From Mycolicibacterium confluentis (GTDB taxonomy: Bacteria; Actinomycetota; Actinomycetes; Mycobacteriales; Mycobacteriaceae): a DNA stretch of 64,000 nt. Under the pieces are notes generated by a model. It saw nothing but the letters and a program-made list of their open reading frames with translations, was not told where the DNA came from and ran no database searches. Positions 60,482-64,000 of this stretch are shown here, in pieces (position 1 is the first letter of the stretch; every line of letters starts with the position of its first letter). The DNA is taken from assembly GCF_010729895.1 (NCBI RefSeq), contig NZ_AP022612.1, forward strand, positions 5,208,001 through 5,272,000. The letters run 5' to 3'. A program made the position numbers and the translations under genes.

Positions 60482-61428
60482 ACCTCGACCCCCAGATCGC
60501 GGGCATGATCGAAGCGCTCGACGCCGGGTTTCCACCCGTTCACACGATGACCGGCGAGCAGGCCCGCGCCGCCATCCGAGCCCGTTTCACGCCGTCGCCC
60601 TCGCCCGAGCCCGTGGCGGACGTGCAGGATCGCACCATCGCCGGCCCGGATGGGCCGCTTCAGGTCCGGATCTACCGTCCTGACGCCGCCAACTCCGGCC
60701 CGGTGCCGACCCTGGTCTACGCCCATGGCGGCGGGTGGGTGTTCTGCGACCTGGACAGCCACGACGGACTGTGCCGCGACTTTGCCAATCGCCTTCCCGC
60801 CGTGGTGGTTTCGGTGCACTACCGCCGAGCCTCCGAGGAGGGCCGCTGGCCCGCGGCCGCCGAGGATCTGTACGCGGCGGCCACCTGGGCGGCCGCGCAC
60901 ATCGCCGAACTCGGGGACGACGCCGGCGCGCTGCTGGTGGGCGGTGACAGCGCCGGTGGCAACCTCGCGGCGGTCACGGCGCTCATGGCCCGCGACCGGA
61001 GCGGACCCGAACTCGCCGGCCAACTACTGCTCTATCCCGTCCTCGCGGCCGACTTCGAGACCGAGTCCTACCGCCAGTTCGGCCAGGGGTACTACAACCC
61101 GCGTCCCGCGTTGCAGTGGTACTGGGACCAGTACGTGCCGACGCCCGCCGACCGGACCGACCCCTATGCGTCACCGCTGCAGGCGAAGGACTTGAGCGGG
61201 TTGCCGCCCGTGGTTGTCGTGGTCGCCGGTCACGATCCACTGCGCGACGAGGGGTTCGCCTACGCCGAGGCGCTGCAGCGTTCCGGGGTGCCCGTCGTGC
61301 AGCGCTATTTCGAAGGCGGCGTGCACGGATTCATGACTATGCCCTCCCTCGACATCTGCGAGCGGGCCCGCGCTCAGGCGTGCGCGGCGTTGTCGGAGTT
61401 GGTGGTCAGCGGCGCAGCCTCGCCGTAG
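60478..61428 (+). CDS. HSL-family alpha/beta-hydrolase (esterase)
   Basis: 316 aa. Oxyanion motif HGGGW (83-87), nucleophile S158 in GDSAGG, Asp in AGHDPLRDEG and His in GVHGF. Typical hormone-sensitive-lipase-family carboxylesterase, cytosolic. It could hydrolyse the ester made by the Baeyer-Villiger enzyme. Coupled to the IclR gene by ATGA. The C-terminus overlaps the convergent old-yellow-enzyme gene by 55 bases. Confidence 0.88.
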   Translation: MNLDPQIAGMIEALDAGFPPVHTMTGEQARAAIRARFTPSPSPEPVADVQDRTIAGPDGPLQVRIYRPDAANSGPVPTLVYAHGGGWVFCDLDSHDGLCRDFANRLPAVVVSVHYRRASEEGRWPAAAEDLYAAATWAAAHIAELGDDAGALLVGGDSAGGNLAAVTALMARDRSGPELAGQLLLYPVLAADFETESYRQFGQGYYNPRPALQWYWDQYVPTPADRTDPYASPLQAKDLSGLPPVVVVVAGHDPLRDEGFAYAEALQRSGVPVVQRYFEGGVHGFMTMPSLDICERARAQACAALSELVVSGAASP

Positions 61429-62609
61429 CGCTGATCGGGGTCGAGGACGCAGTGCGTGCGCCCGAAGACCGTCACCATGCACTTGTTGTTGTGGGTGCAG
61501 CGGCTGCGCGTGCCCGCGTCGGCGATCATCCTGTTGACCAGGTCCGGTTCACGCAGCAGTGCCCGGCCCATGGCCAGGAGATCGAACCCCTCCCGCATTC
61601 CGGTCTCGAGGTGCTGTCGGTTGGTGATGCCGCCCAGCAGAATCAGCTTGGTGTTGCGCACCACCGGCACGAACTGTCGCGCCGCCGGCAGCATGTAGAG
61701 ATCCTCGTACGGATAGCTGCCCATCACCCGCTTGCCCATCAGGCGCACCCCGGGTCGCAACGCGGGAGGCATCACCTCCGCGAACTCGCGCACAGGCACG
61801 TCCCCTCGGAAGAGGTACATCGGCTTGAACACCGATGACCCCTGGGTCAGCTCGATGGCGTCCAACGTCGCGTCAGCGTCCAGCAGTTGCACCGTCCGCA
61901 GGGCCTCGTCGATCCAGATGCTTCCCGGCAGGCCGTCGTCCATGTCGAGCTTGGCGATCACCGCGATGCGGTCCCCGACGGTGTCGCGGACTCGCTGGGC
62001 GATCTCACGGACGAGGCGGGAGCGGTTGTCGATGTCGCCGCCGTACTCGTCCTTGCGGCGGTTGATCAATGGACTGAGGAACGAGCTGGGCAGGTACAGA
62101 TGGCCGAAATGCAGTTCCACAGCGTCGAATCCAGAATCAACCGCGATCTGCGCCGCAGCGGCGAACTGGTCGATGACGGCGCGGATCTCGTCGCGGCGGA
62201 TCTCGCGGCAGTAGGCGAAGGACGTCGGGTTGATGAACCGGCTGGGAGCGACCGCCGTGACGCCGGTCAGGCGCTTCTGCGCCACCACTCCGGCGTGTCC
62301 GAGCTGGGCGGAGATCGCGGCCCCGGCACCGTGGACGGCATCGGTCAGCCTGCGCAGTCCGGGCACGGCTCGGGAGTCCATGACGATCTGCCCCGGCGCA
62401 CTGGCGCCCTGCGGGGACACGCAGCAGTAGGCCACCGTGGTCATCCCCACCCCGCCCTCGGCGAAACGCCGGTGGAAGTCGATCAGGTCGTCGGTGACCA
62501 GGCCGTCCGGTGAACGGCCCTCCGATGTCGCAGCCTTGACGACCCGGTTGCGCAACCGCACGGGCCCGAGTTGGAGGGGGGCGAACGGATCGGGGCGCAG
62601 ATCGGTCAT
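61374..62609 (-). CDS. Old-yellow-enzyme family flavin oxidoreductase
   Basis: 411 aa FMN TIM barrel: N-terminal FAPLQLGPVRLRNRVVKAATSEG, then HAGVVAQKRL, GFDAVELHFGHLYLPSSFLSP, NRRKDEYGGDIDNRSRL and the C-terminal GGITNRQHLETGMREGFDLLAMGRALLREPDLVNRM. A CTHNNKC pair lies near the end, as in 2,4-dienoyl-CoA reductase-type members, but the 4Fe-4S/FAD domains are absent. Reduces an activated C=C bond. Convergent and overlapping with the esterase gene; ATG 62609 preferred over GTG 62612. Confidence 0.85.
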   Translation of the reverse strand: MTDLRPDPFAPLQLGPVRLRNRVVKAATSEGRSPDGLVTDDLIDFHRRFAEGGVGMTTVAYCCVSPQGASAPGQIVMDSRAVPGLRRLTDAVHGAGAAISAQLGHAGVVAQKRLTGVTAVAPSRFINPTSFAYCREIRRDEIRAVIDQFAAAAQIAVDSGFDAVELHFGHLYLPSSFLSPLINRRKDEYGGDIDNRSRLVREIAQRVRDTVGDRIAVIAKLDMDDGLPGSIWIDEALRTVQLLDADATLDAIELTQGSSVFKPMYLFRGDVPVREFAEVMPPALRPGVRLMGKRVMGSYPYEDLYMLPAARQFVPVVRNTKLILLGGITNRQHLETGMREGFDLLAMGRALLREPDLVNRMIADAGTRSRCTHNNKCMVTVFGRTHCVLDPDQRYGEAAPLTTNSDNAAHA

Positions 62610-62710
62610 CACACAACCGTTTACCTCGGACGCGCGGTGGTCAACGGCTGTCTCCCAATGGTCGGGATCTCCCATGCCCGGCCGGCGGTGCGATCCCTAG
62701 CCTCGCAGAC

Positions 62711-63064
62711 ATGGCCGACGGGGAAGTGTTCGTCATCGACCGCGTGCTGACCAGGCCCGGGCAGGCCCGTCTCTTCGTCGACCGGTACCTCGCCGAGTAC
62801 GCACCGGGGGCGCGGGAACGCGGGATGGCCCTGCAGAGCGTGCTGGTCAGCCCACCGATCTGGTTCGACGACCAGTCGAACACCGTCACGGTCACGTGGT
62901 CCCTGCCGAGCCCGCTCGCCTGGTGGCAGATGACGTGGAAGGGCCGTCCCGACCCGGGCCTGGGCCAGTGGTGGTCGGAGATCGAGGAGTTGGTGGTGGA
63001 GCGGACCCGGTCGGTCGCCGCTGCGGCCGCCGACGTCGACGCGCTCTGCGTTCCGGGCGCCTGA
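62711..63064 (+). CDS. Small Dabb-like hypothetical protein
   Basis: 117 aa. MADGEVFVIDRVLTRPGQARLFVDRYLAEYAPGARERG resembles the start of NIPSNAP/Dabb alpha-beta barrels that bind small hydrophobic compounds; WWQMTWKGRPDPGLGQWW is Trp-rich. Stop and next start overlap (TGATG), so it is coupled to the following gene. Confidence 0.65.
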   Translation: MADGEVFVIDRVLTRPGQARLFVDRYLAEYAPGARERGMALQSVLVSPPIWFDDQSNTVTVTWSLPSPLAWWQMTWKGRPDPGLGQWWSEIEELVVERTRSVAAAAADVDALCVPGA

Positions 63065-63687
63065 TGTACAACGTCACACGTCTGCTCGACGTCGAAGCTC
63101 CCGGCCGCGAACGTGTTCTCGAGGCCGTCCGCACCGCTGTCGCACACAGTGGGGCGCTGCGATGGGTGGCCGAACCCACCGATCCCGGTTCGCGCAATGG
63201 TGGCGACGTCCTGGTGCATCTTCGCTTCGCCGATCAATCGCGGTGGCGCAATGCCGAACAGACGCTGGAGACGGCATTCGCCGACCCTGCCATCACGCGA
63301 ATCAACGGCGCGACCTACGAAGGCGAGCCGATCAGCATCGGCACGCCCGGCACGGTGTACCGGACGCTGCTGCTGCGCGTCCACCCCGACACCCCGCCGG
63401 ACACCGTGGCGCGTTTTGAGACCGAACTGCAGACCATGCCCCGCTACGTCGACACCATCCGCGCCTGGCAGTTGAGCCGGGTCATCGAAGCCGAAGGCGC
63501 CACCGCGTGGACGCATGTCTTCGAGCAGGAGTTCACCGATGTCGACGGGCTGATGGGCCCGTATCTCATGCACCCCATCCACTGGGCTGTGGTGGACCGC
63601 TGGTTCGATCCCGAGTGCCCCGACGTCATTGTGCGCGAACGTGTCTCACACAGCTTCTGCCTCAGCGAGACACCGGTTCTGCGGTGA
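63064..63687 (+). CDS. Dabb-like (stress-responsive A/B barrel) protein
   Basis: 207 aa with two repeated barrel halves: VTRLLDVEAPGRERVLEAVR... in the first and RTLLLRVHPDTPPDTVARFETELQTMPRYVDTIRAWQLSRVIEAEG in the second, which matches the Dabb domain used in some isomerases and dimerising binding proteins; WTHVFEQEFTDVDGLMGPYLMHPIHWAVVDRW ends it. ATG 63064 overlaps the previous stop. Role in the catabolic cluster is likely but undetermined. Confidence 0.65.
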   Translation: MYNVTRLLDVEAPGRERVLEAVRTAVAHSGALRWVAEPTDPGSRNGGDVLVHLRFADQSRWRNAEQTLETAFADPAITRINGATYEGEPISIGTPGTVYRTLLLRVHPDTPPDTVARFETELQTMPRYVDTIRAWQLSRVIEAEGATAWTHVFEQEFTDVDGLMGPYLMHPIHWAVVDRWFDPECPDVIVRERVSHSFCLSETPVLR

Positions 63688-63699
63688 GACCGGCCTGAG

Positions 63700-64000
63700 T
63701 CACATCCCGGCGGGCAGGATGTTCGGATTGGCCGTCGCCGGAGGCTCCAGCGGGGGAAGCAGCGTGCGGCCGTCCAAGCTGTGCACCGGAAGCTGTTGCG
63801 ACCACGGGTAGTGCAGGCTGAACGCCACCAGTCCGGTCCGCTCGGCGGCAGGCAGGTGACACATCGCCAGCACGGTTTCGGCAAGATACTCCACCGGTTC
63901 GGTGGGGAACGTGTCCGGGATCAGGCTGGCGGCCCCGGGCGTGCGGATCGCACTGGACGGACCGACCACGTTGACCGCGATGTTCTCGTCGACCAGTTCG
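63700..64000 (-). CDS. SDR-family protein, 5' end beyond right edge
   Basis: Reading leftwards from base 64000 the frame is open and gives ELVDENIAVNVVGPSSAIRTPGA, the usual SDR segment after the catalytic Tyr-Lys, then YLAETVLAMCHLP and a C-terminus LPAGM*. Stop at 63700. The N-terminal Rossmann part is outside the window. Confidence 0.7.
   Translation of the reverse strand, partial: ELVDENIAVNVVGPSSAIRTPGAASLIPDTFPTEPVEYLAETVLAMCHLPAAERTGLVAFSLHYPWSQQLPVHSLDGRTLLPPLEPPATANPNILPAGM

Noticed and set aside
1..64000. tRNA genes, insertion sequences or prophage
   Set aside because: No tRNA-like arms, transposase, integrase or phage gene seen on either strand.

Overview
The window is a high-GC (mostly GC-rich third positions) actinobacterial chromosome segment. 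Gene families point to a rapidly growing environmental mycobacterium (Mycolicibacterium-like): fused HadA/HadB-type hydratase, FadE-type acyl-CoA dehydrogenases, KshB-, HsaA-, HsaC- and HsaD-like catabolic enzymes, a mycofactocin-type SDR, a secreted GH6 cellulase like mycobacterial CelA, many 4-base ATGA/GTGA stop-start overlaps, and leaderless starts. I see no tRNA, rRNA, CRISPR array, insertion sequence, integrase or prophage gene. About 59 protein genes are supported; two are cut by the window edges.

Layout. 0-5.5 kb: cell-envelope and secreted proteins (edge-truncated exported protein, a sedolisin protease operon with a double zinc-ribbon membrane protein, a Thr-rich lipoprotein, a GH6 glycosidase). 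5.5-16.7 kb: housekeeping and accessory enzymes (SDR, cupin, ABC-F ATPase, SCO6745-like, RibD/DHFR-like, fused MaoC hydratase, 2-hydroxyacid dehydrogenase, EamA exporter, ACMSD-type amidohydrolase, a 44-residue membrane protein, DapB-like reductase, YigZ). 16.8-21.6 kb: a D/L-alanine catabolic locus, dadA-ridA-dadX plus a small coupled gene, divergent from a PucR/CdaR regulator. 21.6-25.8 kb: a cytochrome P450 with a striking operator-like palindrome and a two-gene acyl-CoA dehydrogenase operon. 25.9-33.0 kb: WrbA, a His-rich membrane protein, then an amine utilisation locus (topaquinone amine oxidase coupled to a permease, divergent from a second permease coupled to an IclR regulator).

33.1-39.4 kb: a sulfur-scavenging-type operon reading leftwards: MetN-, MetI- and MetQ-like importer, amidohydrolase, DszC/SfnB-type and DszA/NtaA-type flavin monooxygenases. 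39.8-50.2 kb: the most unusual region, a compact five-gene leftward operon: cation/proton antiporter, FAD-dependent halogenase-like enzyme, a single 1825-residue type I PKS (KS-AT-DH-KR-ACP), and a two-gene DrrA/DrrB-like ABC exporter. I read it as an uncharacterised small biosynthetic cluster, possibly making a halogenated aromatic or polyene acid. 50.4-52.6 kb: an MHS-type MFS transporter divergent from a TetR regulator.

52.7-64 kb: a catabolic region for an aromatic or steroid-like substrate: HsaD-like C-C hydrolase, mycofactocin-type SDR, Baeyer-Villiger monooxygenase, KshB-like reductase, HsaA-like flavin oxygenase, HsaC-like extradiol dioxygenase, IclR regulator, HSL-type esterase, old-yellow-enzyme, two small Dabb-like proteins and an edge-truncated SDR.

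All function calls rest on motifs and family resemblance read by eye; no database search was run.
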